DNA from: a virus
Direction: 5' to 3' (one strand)
IMG/VR virus record: IMGVR_UViG_3300017917_001523
Location: 1 to 20,402 of that record
Length of the DNA: 20,402 bases
Positions within the stretch are counted from its first letter, which is position 1, and each line of letters begins with the position of its first letter. A program made the position numbers and the translations under genes. Shown piece by piece: positions 1 to 5,465 of this stretch. The notes below the pieces were generated by a model. The model was not told the DNA's origin. It saw only the letters and a program-made list of their open reading frames with translations, and ran no database searches.

Positions 1-8
1 AATAAGTT

Positions 9-37
9 AAAAAACCCAGGAGTGGAAACTCCCGGGT
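9..37 (-). terminator. Intrinsic terminator, leftward
   Basis: Read on the minus strand, ACCC-GGAGT (with one mismatch between the blocks) pairs with ACTCC-GGGT around a 4-nt loop and is followed directly by six T residues. This is a strong rho-independent terminator. It lies just downstream of the tRNA-like sequence and would end the leftward transcript carrying it. Confidence 0.8.
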
Positions 38-73
38 GGTTAAACTGTGATGATTATGCAATAAAAGGCATAG

Positions 74-193
74 CTACAGAGGTGGGATTTCAACCCACGG
101 CCTCCGGTTTAACCGACCGGTACTCTACTTCTAGACATAAAGGATGACGGATTATCAGTTCCGGTCCTGTGCCTTATCTGAGCTACTCTGTAG
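74..193 (-). tRNA. tRNA-Asn(GUU)-like sequence with a large D-loop insertion
   Basis: On the minus strand CTACAGAG (193-186) pairs perfectly over 8 bp with CTCTGTAG (81-74). It is followed by TAGCTCAG, a typical D-arm beginning. Further on come the D-stem 3' half (AGAGT), an anticodon arm CCGGT-CGGTTAA-ACCGG with anticodon GTT (Asn), and a T arm GTGGG-TTGAAAT-CCCAC. No CCA is encoded. Two oddities are seen. The D loop appears to contain about 46 extra nucleotides, giving 120 nt in place of about 73, and the base before the anticodon is G instead of the near-universal U33. The T loop TTGAAAT also departs from TTCGAAT. The insert contains CTGATAA, which looks like an Ile(GAU) anticodon loop on a poor stem. 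It may be a tRNA with an insertion, a recombinant tRNA pseudogene, or a tRNA-mimicking domain of a larger RNA. Functionality is uncertain. Confidence 0.5.
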
Positions 194-460
194 AGTTACT
201 GGATCGCAGTAACTGTCCGCCATGTTTAAGGTACACGTGGTCCAAACCTATACGTTTAAAAGACTACCCCAGGGACTGCCCTGGTAAACATTGGAGTCTG
301 TTCACTCAAGTTTCATAAATCATAGTATGATCTATTAATCCTCTGTTGTTACTTTGCGTCCGACAGTAAACTACTAACAGGCTCCTGGGATCAGACTTTT
401 TTCATTGAACTACCGTATCAGACCGCTCTCCGGACTTAATGTACTAATACGATCAGTCAA
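194..460 (-). other. Gene-free structured stretch beside the tRNA-like element
   Basis: No credible reading frame is seen here. A perfect 8-bp hairpin, AGTTACTG (194-201) with CAGTAACT (207-214), abuts the 5' end of the tRNA-like sequence and has the loop GATCG. A second nested element pairs AGACT (261-265) with AGTCT (295-299), then CC with GG, and encloses the 6-bp hairpin CCAGGG/CCCTGG (269-284). The stretch lies between the stop of the leftward winged-helix gene and the tRNA-like element, so it is probably the 3' untranslated part of that transcript or a separate RNA. I recognise no known RNA family. Confidence 0.4.
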
Positions 461-751
461 TTATTTTAACAGCATAGTAATCTTTGCTTTACCTCTGCCC
501 CGTGATATACGGGCCAGGATCTTTTTTTCTTCCAGTAATTTCAAAGATCTAATCACTGTTTGTTTGGAAATGTTTAGCTCTGCTGCCATACGGAATACAC
601 TGACATTCATTTGGTTATTCTGACTGTCTGCGTAAGTGCAGAGATAGGCATAGACGGCTTTGTCACGTGTACTGATATCCGGGTTTCTCATTACCGCGTT
701 GGTACACTGACCAAAGCCACCCTTCAATCGGATATTTGGATAGCGTGACAT
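461..751 (-). CDS. Winged-helix DNA-binding protein
   Basis: This 96-residue protein is rich in helix-turn-helix features. The N-terminal half (PDISTRDKAVYAYLCTYAD) resembles the helix that opens HTH_36 and replication-initiator-type winged-helix domains. Residues about 50-85 (MAAELNISKQTVIRSLKLLE) form a classic HTH with recognition helix, and a basic wing (ISRGRGKAK) follows. It probably binds DNA as a regulator or replication-associated factor. It has its own upstream promoter of the Bacteroidetes type at 763-793 and is insulated from the preceding gene by a terminator, so it seems to be transcribed separately, together with the structured stretch and tRNA-like element downstream. Promoter to ATG distance is short. 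The DNA target is unknown. Confidence 0.75.
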   Translation of the reverse strand: MSRYPNIRLKGGFGQCTNAVMRNPDISTRDKAVYAYLCTYADSQNNQMNVSVFRMAAELNISKQTVIRSLKLLEEKKILARISRGRGKAKITMLLK

Positions 752-762
752 AAACTGTAGAA

Positions 763-793
763 CAAAACTATAGAACTTATTAACATCTACAAA
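763..793 (-). promoter_or_regulatory. Bacteroidetes-type promoter for the winged-helix gene
   Basis: On the minus strand TTTG (793-790) is followed after exactly 19 nt by TAGTTTTG (770-763). This matches the Bacteroidetes housekeeping sigma consensus TTTG / TAnnTTTG with normal spacing. The start codon of the winged-helix gene lies 12 nt beyond. It sits immediately downstream of the terminator of the previous leftward gene, as expected for a fresh transcription unit. Confidence 0.75.
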
Positions 794-794
794 A

Positions 795-824
795 TAAAAA
801 AGGGTGACCCGTTACCAGGTCACC
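795..824 (-). terminator. Intrinsic terminator, leftward
   Basis: On the minus strand GGTGACC pairs with GGTCACC (818-824 with 803-809) around an 8-nt loop and is followed by C and six T residues. It lies about 20 nt past the stop of the gene at 844-1458 and should end that transcript. Confidence 0.85.
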
Positions 825-843
825 ACTTTTATACTTACTAACC

Positions 844-1458
844 CTAATCGTCATCCCTTGAGAATAAATTCTTTAGCATGTCATCTATGTCGTTGTGTTT
901 AGATGGATTACTACCACGATTAGCCCAACGCTCTAACATATTCATATAGATGTCAAAGTTGTAATTGGACTTCTTTATAAAACCGATACGTTTGAACAAA
1001 GTCTTACGATCTATTTCATCTATACGGTTCTCTTCGTTATCAGCTTTAGTATCCTCCTCTTCTTCATCTTTTTCATGCTGAGCACGTATTTCTTCTACCA
1101 GCTCCATGATCTTCAGCTTGATAGAGGTTTCTCTATCTTCACCGGCATCTTTCATAGCTTTATACATGGCAAAAGCCTCCATAGCTATACGCTGATAGTT
1201 ATTGAACACCATCAGGGTGTACTCATATTCCAGTGGATCAGTAATAGCTTGTAATACACGCTGAAAGTCTCCAGTAACAGTAGAGAGTTCTTTTGGAGCG
1301 TCATTTGGATCTTCAAAGATCTCTATACGTTGTAAAGCAGCAGATATTGCTGTAAAAAAGATACGCTCTCTTACTTTTGTTCTCATAGCATCAGTAATAC
1401 CGATGGCTCTATGGAACGTTTCACAATGGTGATCGAACTGTTTGCTAGCTAAAATCAT
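844..1458 (-). CDS. Hypothetical protein, acidic linker
   Basis: I do not recognise this 204-residue protein. The first ~110 residues are predicted largely helical with many aromatic and hydrophobic heptad positions. Residues about 115-145 are very acidic (KDEEEEDTKADNEEN) and look disordered. A small, more ordered C-terminal part follows (KRIGFIKKSNYNFDIYMNMLERWANRG) and the tail is again charged (FSRDDD). No signal peptide or membrane segment is seen. It follows the gene at 1470-1880 by 11 nt, probably in one operon, and ends at a strong terminator. The ATG is preceded by the AATCC-type leader found before other leftward genes, which supports this start. Confidence 0.75.
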   Translation of the reverse strand: MILASKQFDHHCETFHRAIGITDAMRTKVRERIFFTAISAALQRIEIFEDPNDAPKELSTVTGDFQRVLQAITDPLEYEYTLMVFNNYQRIAMEAFAMYKAMKDAGEDRETSIKLKIMELVEEIRAQHEKDEEEEDTKADNEENRIDEIDRKTLFKRIGFIKKSNYNFDIYMNMLERWANRGSNPSKHNDIDDMLKNLFSRDDD

Positions 1459-1469
1459 GGTTTAACAGA

Positions 1470-1880
1470 TTAGGATTGTGGATTTAGTATTTTGTTTGTA
1501 ATACGTTCTATCATCTCCTCAGGAGTTTCTGTACCACCGGACATATAGTCTTCTATAAGGATGGTGTCCCTGATAGATTCTAGTGAAACAATAAGTGAGT
1601 TTTCACGAACGCGTAGTTCTGGTGAATGAGTAGAGTAAACACTTACAGAGACGCTTGCTACGTCTGTACTGTACTTTTTCTCAATTTCTGTAGACAGACT
1701 GCTCATTTCATCTGCAATCTTCTTACGTTCTTCATAGAGCTTAACTAGTCTTTTCCATTCCTTAGAGGATTCTGCTGCTTGTCTTACTTGTGTGTCAGCA
1801 CCTACTAACTTAGCTTTCAAATTTGCACGAACTTTCTCTGCCAAAGCTTTGGCAATAGTTGGGGTGAGTTTCTTACTCAT
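1470..1880 (-). CDS. Hypothetical helical protein
   Basis: This 136-residue protein is not recognised. Its N-terminus is Lys/Ala-rich and helical (TIAKALAEKVRANLKAKL). Residues 40-70 have coiled-coil character (KRLVKLYEERKKIADEMSSLSTEIEKKY), then comes a Ser/Val-rich beta-like stretch and a final helix. It could be a small DNA-associated or oligomeric scaffold protein, but nothing shows this directly. It is the first gene after the 219-nt structured gap on the leftward strand. The start is supported by the leader TTTAAATCCAAATC, which also precedes the gene at 2100-2471. Confidence 0.75.
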   Translation of the reverse strand: MSKKLTPTIAKALAEKVRANLKAKLVGADTQVRQAAESSKEWKRLVKLYEERKKIADEMSSLSTEIEKKYSTDVASVSVSVYSTHSPELRVRENSLIVSLESIRDTILIEDYMSGGTETPEEMIERITNKILNPQS

Positions 1881-2099
1881 TGTATAAGATTTGGATTTAA
1901 AACTTAATGAAGGATCAGCTTAACGTACCAATCCATGGCAAGGTCCCCGCTTGTAATAGCGTATATTTTAATACCTACTGCAAGAGATCATTCCTTATTA
2001 CGGCATCCTTACATGCATTAGCTCCTGGTTGATCAGTATCCTGATACCAAGGTTCGGGCAAGAGCGTGCCCCCGCTAGTTAACGCTAGCCTCACCGAGT
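1881..2099 (-). other. Gene-free gap with several hairpins, candidate small RNA or leader
   Basis: There is no frame longer than about ten codons on the leftward strand. Potential stems are GGGCA/TGCCC (2056-2060 with 2067-2071), GCTAG/CTAGC (2074-2078 with 2085-2089), ATCAG/CTGAT (2032-2036 with 2041-2045) extended by TGGT/ACCA, GCAT/ATGC (2003-2006 with 2013-2016) and CAAG/CTTG (1939-1942 with 1950-1953). It may be a structured intergenic RNA or the 5' leader of the gene at 1470-1880. No known riboswitch or tRNA could be matched. Confidence 0.35.
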
Positions 2100-2471
2100 T
2101 TATCCGTTAAGGATATGAAGATTGTTATTCTGATCCACTACCAAACGGGCCATGGCTTTCTTGTGGATCTGTACAGAAAAATCTTTGAAATACACTGTAC
2201 GGTATTCTGCAATAGAAATGTTGGTTTTGTCTTTCTTTACAGATTTAGTTTCAGTTGTTTTACCTTCTTTCTTTTTAGCCCAATACTTAGATATAGCTTC
2301 AGAAAGTTTTGTCTTAGGAAGTTTACCTCTTCTTCTAAGATTACCAGTGGTTTGGTAAAAGTCTTGAATACCATTAAAGTTGTACTTCTTGACTAACTGA
2401 TCGTTAGTATAGTTCTTAGATTTTACGTCAGCAATAAAGCTGTTCAGGATTTCTTTAGATGTAAATTTCAT
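2100..2471 (-). CDS. Hypothetical basic protein
   Basis: This 123-residue protein is very Lys-rich. Residues 1-60 look like a helical DNA-binding segment (MKFTSKEILNSFIADV, then a possible HTH around YTNDQLVKKYNFNGIQDFYQ). A charged linker follows (AKKKEGKTTETKSVKKDKT), and then a beta-rich C-terminal end (YRTVYFKDFSVQIHKKAMARLVVDQNNNLHIL). A nucleic-acid-binding role is plausible but inferred only from charge and the HTH-like pattern. It starts 11 nt after the stop of the upstream methyltransferase-like gene on the same strand. The ATG has the leader TTAAATCCAAATC, shared with the gene at 1470-1880. Confidence 0.75.
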   Translation of the reverse strand: MKFTSKEILNSFIADVKSKNYTNDQLVKKYNFNGIQDFYQTTGNLRRRGKLPKTKLSEAISKYWAKKKEGKTTETKSVKKDKTNISIAEYRTVYFKDFSVQIHKKAMARLVVDQNNNLHILNG

Positions 2472-2482
2472 CTGATTTGGAT

Positions 2483-3085
2483 TTAAGAATTAGTAAATAA
2501 ATAAAGAGACATAGAAGAATTAGTACCCTCATGTGTATACTTCAGTATATCTTTTAACTTGAAGTGTGGATGAAACATCCTGGCCATCTGTGTAAGTTTA
2601 GATGGGAACACTTTAAATCTAAAATGGTTAAGGTCTTTACACTTATAAAGTTTAAGGAAGTCTTTGCTTCTCTGTTCCCTTTTAGATGATAGAGTGAACG
2701 CAAACACACTGTTGGGTTTGATTGACGTCTGAACTGCGGACATAAGATTGTTCATAGTGGTGGTACTTAGATTACCACATAGATCCAGCCATATGACATC
2801 ATATTTACCTGGATTATCATGAAGCTTATCAAATACGTCCCCTTGTTCGTAACGGACATTACAAGGCAGATTATCTTTTACCCGAGAATAAACATCGGGA
2901 TCTATCTCCATACAGTCTATGTCTGCATGATGATAGCGGCTGAGCACCATTTGTTCAAAGATGAAGTTATCTGCCGGCAGGGTAAGCAGCTTGGGCTTAC
3001 GTTTCTTGAGTGCAGGAATCTGCTCCAGGACATATTTCCTGGTTTTGTGCTTTTCCTGTGACTCATGGTAGAGAAACTGTCCCAT
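2483..3085 (-). CDS. Class I methyltransferase-like protein
   Basis: From this ATG the protein has 200 residues with the beta-strand order of a Rossmann-type methyltransferase. LLTLPADNFIFE (33-44) is at the motif I place, DCMEIDP (57-63) offers the acidic residue that usually binds the SAM ribose, YEQGDVFD (79-86) is at motif III, and YDVIWLDLCG (95-104) at motif IV. The canonical glycine-rich G-x-G-x-G is missing from motif I, which instead reads LPADN, so SAM binding is uncertain. The substrate is unknown; a DNA, RNA or nucleotide target would be usual in a phage. A longer version starting with GTG at 3112 is open, but the ATG is favoured and has an AACCC-type leader. The gene sits in the leftward cluster. 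Confidence 0.6.
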   Translation of the reverse strand: MGQFLYHESQEKHKTRKYVLEQIPALKKRKPKLLTLPADNFIFEQMVLSRYHHADIDCMEIDPDVYSRVKDNLPCNVRYEQGDVFDKLHDNPGKYDVIWLDLCGNLSTTTMNNLMSAVQTSIKPNSVFAFTLSSKREQRSKDFLKLYKCKDLNHFRFKVFPSKLTQMARMFHPHFKLKDILKYTHEGTNSSMSLYLFTNS

Positions 3086-3183
3086 GACAATAGGGTTTAG
3101 AGGATGAAACACAAAGGTTTACGGTTTAAGCTTACCGAAAACTCCTGGTTGAGTGAAGTCCAGCCAGTCAAGCCCTTATTTGG

Positions 3184-3354
3184 TTACATGTTACATGGAA
3201 CTCTGCCGTGTAACATAGACACCCTGAATTCTTTTGCCCAATCTTGGAAGTCTGGACGGTTTTCAGGATAGGTGGATTTGAAGCTGATGTGTAGCTTCTG
3301 GTTTTCAAAGGAGGCTGGGGAGGATAGGCCCAGCCAAGTAAGTATAGCTTTCAT
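3184..3354 (-). CDS. Small hypothetical protein, 56 residues
   Basis: This small frame begins with ATG four bases after the TAA of the upstream gene at 3359-3808 (spacing AGCT), which suggests translational coupling. The protein starts MKAILTWLGLSSPASFENQ and is otherwise polar, ending in PCNM. I do not recognise it. Its last codons lie in an 11-bp hairpin (3188-3198 with 3206-3216, one G-T pair) that also precedes the stop codon, so the end of the frame may serve RNA structure as well. It could be spurious, but the tight spacing and codon pattern favour a gene. Confidence 0.5.
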   Translation of the reverse strand: MKAILTWLGLSSPASFENQKLHISFKSTYPENRPDFQDWAKEFRVSMLHGRVPCNM

Positions 3355-3358
3355 AGCT

Positions 3359-3808
3359 TTAAAAGGATTCTATCATGGATAAATGATTAAGTGCATCCTG
3401 GTATGTATCGGCCCAGATTCTATACCCGTTGATCTCCCATACAGATTTACCTGTAGCAGGATCTATTTCTGCAGGTGGAGGATCAAGCTGACCCCACTGA
3501 TCTTCAGGAAGAAGCTCAGCCATGGGTAACCATGCAAAACCTTGTTGAATACCGTATTCTGTAGGTTTTACAATGTTATTTTCTACCAGGAAATCATATA
3601 CACCCGTGTTTTCTGAATAATCCTTGATCAGAATGTGATTGGGTTCTAAAAGAGCATCTGGTACGTTTACAGTGGCAATAGCGTATGGAATACCATCAGA
3701 TGCATCTATGAGATGTAGACAGGTACGTCCGTTAGAATACTTAGATTTGGTCACAAAGACTTCCGTAGTTTCTTTACTCCACGGATTAGAGATAGTAAAT
3801 GTTTTCAT
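3359..3808 (-). CDS. Hypothetical protein, possibly DUF4313-like
   Basis: This 149-residue protein begins MKTFTISNPWSKETTEVFV and then YSNGRTCLHLIDASDG, with 'PYAIATVNVPDA' and 'IKDYSENTGVYDFLVENNIV' following. This layout recalls small Bacteroidetes mobile-element proteins of the DUF4313 type, which I cannot confirm here. The C-terminal third has WEINGYRIWADTYQDALNHLSM, like a short amphipathic helix after a beta hairpin. No membrane segment or signal is seen. It lies 16 nt downstream of the lipoprotein gene and directly upstream of the 56-residue gene. The function is unknown. Confidence 0.7.
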   Translation of the reverse strand: MKTFTISNPWSKETTEVFVTKSKYSNGRTCLHLIDASDGIPYAIATVNVPDALLEPNHILIKDYSENTGVYDFLVENNIVKPTEYGIQQGFAWLPMAELLPEDQWGQLDPPPAEIDPATGKSVWEINGYRIWADTYQDALNHLSMIESF

Positions 3809-3824
3809 TTTGAAATGGTTTTAG

Positions 3825-3944
3825 TTATGGTTTCACTCTTGTCATAATGCGGCTGTTTCCCTTACAACCCCATCCAGATGTGTAGCAACTGGTTAAAGAG
3901 AAAGAAAAACTAATGAGAATGATAGCTAGTGTAAGCTTCTTCAT
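3825..3944 (-). CDS. Very small lipoprotein, 39 residues
   Basis: The peptide starts MKKLTLAIILISFSFSLTSC: two lysines, a hydrophobic stretch, then the lipobox LTSC with Cys at 20. This is a canonical signal-peptidase-II signal. The mature part is only about 19 residues (CYTSGWGCKGNSRIM and a basic tail) with a second Cys. The product would be lipid-anchored in the host envelope. Short lipoproteins with such a tail are common in Bacteroidetes phages and might act in superinfection exclusion or lysis, but that is inference. The ATG follows the leader AAACCAATCC. It lies between a leftward terminator at 3975-4019 and the gene at 3359-3808. Confidence 0.7.
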   Translation of the reverse strand: MKKLTLAIILISFSFSLTSCYTSGWGCKGNSRIMTRVKP

Positions 3945-3974
3945 ATAATAAAGGATTGGTTTACAATGAATTAC

Positions 3975-4019
3975 TAAAAAAGTGGAAGCCCCTTCGTTAT
4001 TTAACTCCGGGGCTTACCA
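3975..4019 (-). terminator. Intrinsic terminator, leftward
   Basis: On the minus strand GGGGCTT and AAGCCCC (4009-4015 with 3986-3992) form a 7-bp stem, extended by CCA/TGG across a bulged base. It is followed, after a few bases, by six T residues. It lies downstream of the membrane-protein gene at 4131-4358 and upstream of the lipoprotein gene. Confidence 0.7.
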
Positions 4020-4037
4020 TCCCTAAATGATGTAAAA

Positions 4038-4117
4038 AAGTGGTAACACTGGTGATACCTATAACATAGTAGATCTATATAGTATACTACTTGGTATGTT
4101 AAGTGGTAACACTGGTG
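4038..4117. repeat. Pair of 17-bp direct repeats flanking a hairpin
   Basis: AAGTGGTAACACTGGTG occurs at 4038-4054 and again at 4101-4117. Each copy contains AGTG-gtaa-CACT, a short inverted repeat. Between them an AT-rich hairpin pairs ACATA and GTAG with CTAC and TATGT (about 4063-4099). On the minus strand the first copy is followed by six T residues, so it may also act as a weak terminator. The arrangement lies in the 3' region of the gene at 4131-4358, before the terminator at 3975-4019. Confidence 0.6.
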
Positions 4118-4130
4118 GTACTACTACTAT

Positions 4131-4358
4131 TTAGAATGTTTTTGGATAATTACGTTTTTGAGCTTTTTCTGCCAGATCCGCACCTACCACAACAGATGGG
4201 ATCCAGCCAAACACGAGCATAAGCATTCCCACTGGTGAATCTGTAGCGGCAGCTTTGAATGTGGTGTAATCACCAAAGAAGAAGAACAGAGTGCTCAGCA
4301 CCATCCAGGTGATGAACAGGGTGGTCAAGATGATGACCATGTTTTTTGTAAGATTCAT
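4131..4358 (-). CDS. Small two-segment membrane protein
   Basis: The 75-residue protein has two hydrophobic segments, roughly residues 7-28 (MVIILTTLFITWMVLSTLFFFF) and 42-58 (VGMLMLVFGWIPSVVVG), and a basic C-terminal tail (LAEKAQKRNYPKTF). It would be an integral inner-membrane protein with both ends probably on the cytoplasmic side. I do not recognise the family. It is one of several adjacent small membrane proteins, a cluster that in phages is often linked to envelope modification, exclusion or lysis. Its ATG has the leader TTTAAATCCC, and the upstream gene ends 4 nt before it. Confidence 0.7.
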   Translation of the reverse strand: MNLTKNMVIILTTLFITWMVLSTLFFFFGDYTTFKAAATDSPVGMLMLVFGWIPSVVVGADLAEKAQKRNYPKTF

Positions 4359-4362
4359 TTCT

Positions 4363-4557
4363 TTACAGGGATTTAAAAGGTTTGAGTTTGATGTTTAGTC
4401 CTTTGTACAGCATGCGTATTACAAAGCTGCGGTAGTTATTAAGGAACTCTTTGATATCTGATGAGTCGTTTACCCACAGGCATCTGCTGCCCAGGATAAT
4501 TGATCCTACAGGTAACGCAACCAGCGTACCCAGGATGAGTTTCAGTATGTACTTCAT
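4363..4557 (-). CDS. Small membrane-anchored protein
   Basis: From ATG at 4557 the 64-residue protein reads MKYILKLILGTLVALPVGSI at its start, a single N-terminal hydrophobic segment that could be an uncleaved signal anchor. A polar region (LWVNDSSDIKEFLNNYRS) and a basic end (KGLNIKLKPFKSL) follow. A start 13 codons upstream (4596) is open but lies within the hairpin that ends the preceding gene, so the inner ATG is chosen. Function is unknown; the context is a run of small membrane proteins. Confidence 0.6.
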   Translation of the reverse strand: MKYILKLILGTLVALPVGSIILGSRCLWVNDSSDIKEFLNNYRSFVIRMLYKGLNIKLKPFKSL

Positions 4558-4586
4558 ACCAGAATTAGTTTTTTGGATGGTTAAGA

Positions 4587-4607
4587 AAGAGCCCATTACA
4601 GGCTCTT
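4587..4607 (-). terminator. Hairpin overlapping the stop of the gene at 4606-4839
   Basis: On the minus strand AAGAGCC pairs with GGCTCTT over 7 bp around the 7-nt loop TGTAATG, followed by TCTTAACC. The stop codon TAA lies at the base of the hairpin. The U-tract is weak, so termination may be partial. Confidence 0.6.
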
Positions 4608-4839
4608 ATTGATTGTAGTCTACTAATAAGCTATCTAGCTGACCCTGTAGTTTTACAGTGCCAATGTGGTTGTTTCCGTCAAATACCTGTAGCATAGAAT
4701 CTTCTACTACGATCTGGTATTCTGACTGGGCTCGGTCTAACCGGTTGTTCACAGCTTGTATAGCTGCGGCAGACTTAAAGGACAGGTAGACAGCCACTAC
4801 TAATAGAGCTGCTACAATGATATTTAGGATTTCTTTCAT
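4606..4839 (-). CDS. Membrane-anchored small protein
   Basis: This 77-residue protein has one N-terminal hydrophobic segment (residues about 5-27, ILNIIVAALLVVAVYLSF followed by an Ala-rich stretch). A short helical part (NNRLDRAQSEYQIVVED) and a beta-rich end (LQVFDGNNHIGTVKLQGQLDSLLVDY) follow. The soluble part probably faces the periplasm or cytoplasm from a single anchor. The arrangement resembles small phage proteins next to lysis or Rz-like genes, but no specific family was recognised. The leader TTTAAATCCACATT precedes the ATG. The gene's end forms a hairpin. Confidence 0.7.
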   Translation of the reverse strand: MKEILNIIVAALLVVAVYLSFKSAAAIQAVNNRLDRAQSEYQIVVEDSMLQVFDGNNHIGTVKLQGQLDSLLVDYNQ

Positions 4840-4852
4840 AATGTGGATTTAA

Positions 4853-4882
4853 ACATAGAGGACTAAAAGATGTCCTCTATGT
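4853..4882 (-). terminator. Perfect 11-bp hairpin containing a stop codon
   Basis: ACATAGAGGAC (4853-4863) pairs perfectly with GTCCTCTATGT (4872-4882), loop of 8 nt. On the minus strand it includes the TAG of the gene at 4863-5216 and is followed by TTTAAATCC, the leader of the next gene. There is no long U-tract, so it could be a weak terminator, a processing site or a structure that protects or couples the two messages. Confidence 0.55.
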
Positions 4883-5216
4883 GTTTTGGAAGTTGTTGTC
4901 TTGTTACAAGATGGTCTGGTATTTCAGGACACTGATGAAGTTCCCACCATTCAGAACCATCGTATTCACCACGTGTAGCCCAGGTGCCGTCTTCAAACCA
5001 TATAGTACCGAACAGTTCTTGGCCTCCGTATCCACCATCATAAGTGAAATTCAGATCTGTTAGAAACTGGCTGAGTTGTTCTTCAGTATGTCCTACTGGT
5101 AGATGTAGTTCTTTACCATCTTCAGGAGCAACCCATACGTGATAAGCTACTGTAGCACACTTTATGGGTTTTGTACCAACAAAGCTGACAAATTCGTGAA
5201 ATGCGTTTGTTTGCAT
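4863..5216 (-). CDS. Hypothetical protein, acidic and aromatic
   Basis: The 117-residue protein is unrecognised. It shows alternating beta-like segments (VAYHVWVAPEDGKELHLPVG) followed by a helix (TEEQLSQFLTDLNF) and a Gly-, Trp- and Asp-rich middle (YDGGYGGQELFGTIWFEDGTWATRGEYDGSEWWELHQCP). That pattern is typical of small compact phage proteins of unknown role. No signal peptide is seen. It is the upstream member of a leftward run; the previous gene ends at a strong terminator (5239-5262), so it probably has its own promoter in the 32 nt between them, or relies on read-through. No promoter is obvious. Confidence 0.7.
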   Translation of the reverse strand: MQTNAFHEFVSFVGTKPIKCATVAYHVWVAPEDGKELHLPVGHTEEQLSQFLTDLNFTYDGGYGGQELFGTIWFEDGTWATRGEYDGSEWWELHQCPEIPDHLVTRQQLPKHIEDIF

Positions 5217-5238
5217 AGAACATTTAGATTAGAATAAA

Positions 5239-5262
5239 TAAAAAAGGGCTATTCCAAGCCCT
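5239..5262 (-). terminator. Intrinsic terminator overlapping a stop codon
   Basis: On the minus strand AGGGCT pairs with AGCCCT around a 6-nt loop, then six T residues follow. The stem contains the last codons and the TAG of the MazG-like gene. A clear rho-independent terminator for the leftward unit that starts further right. Confidence 0.85.
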
Positions 5263-5464
5263 GTTCTTTCTTAAAGCGTTGATATTGGTAGATGAGATCT
5301 ACCATCTCGTCATCGAGTTCTTGCATTCTGGTTTTGGTTTTACCAGGTCTACACTCGTTCCAATTACCACCAAAACGTATAGCTTTAGTGATAACCTGGA
5401 TTACTTCAGCACATTCTTCTGCCAGGGCTAGTGCTGGATCACCCTCGTCTTTATGTAGTCCCAT
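5249..5464 (-). CDS. MazG-like nucleotide pyrophosphohydrolase
   Basis: The 71-residue protein carries the signature of the all-alpha NTP pyrophosphatase (MazG/dUTPase-2) superfamily: AEECAEVIQVITK gives E17-x-x-E20, and DDEMVDLIYQY gives E53-x-x-D56, the four acidic metal ligands. The size fits a minimal single-domain MazG-like protein. Such phage enzymes hydrolyse (d)NTPs or may lower host (p)ppGpp during infection. The ATG at 5464 is chosen; it lies one base beyond the stop of the upstream gene. An alternative ATG at 5479 would add five residues and overlap. The gene ends inside a strong terminator. Confidence 0.7.
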   Translation of the reverse strand: MGLHKDEGDPALALAEECAEVIQVITKAIRFGGNWNECRPGKTKTRMQELDDEMVDLIYQYQRFKKEQGLE

Positions 5465-5465
5465 A

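Noticed and set aside
2040-2100. tRNA in the 1881-2099 gap
   Set aside because: Hairpins exist but loop sizes and order (6-nt loops, no TTCRA-type T loop, no acceptor pairing) do not fit a tRNA.
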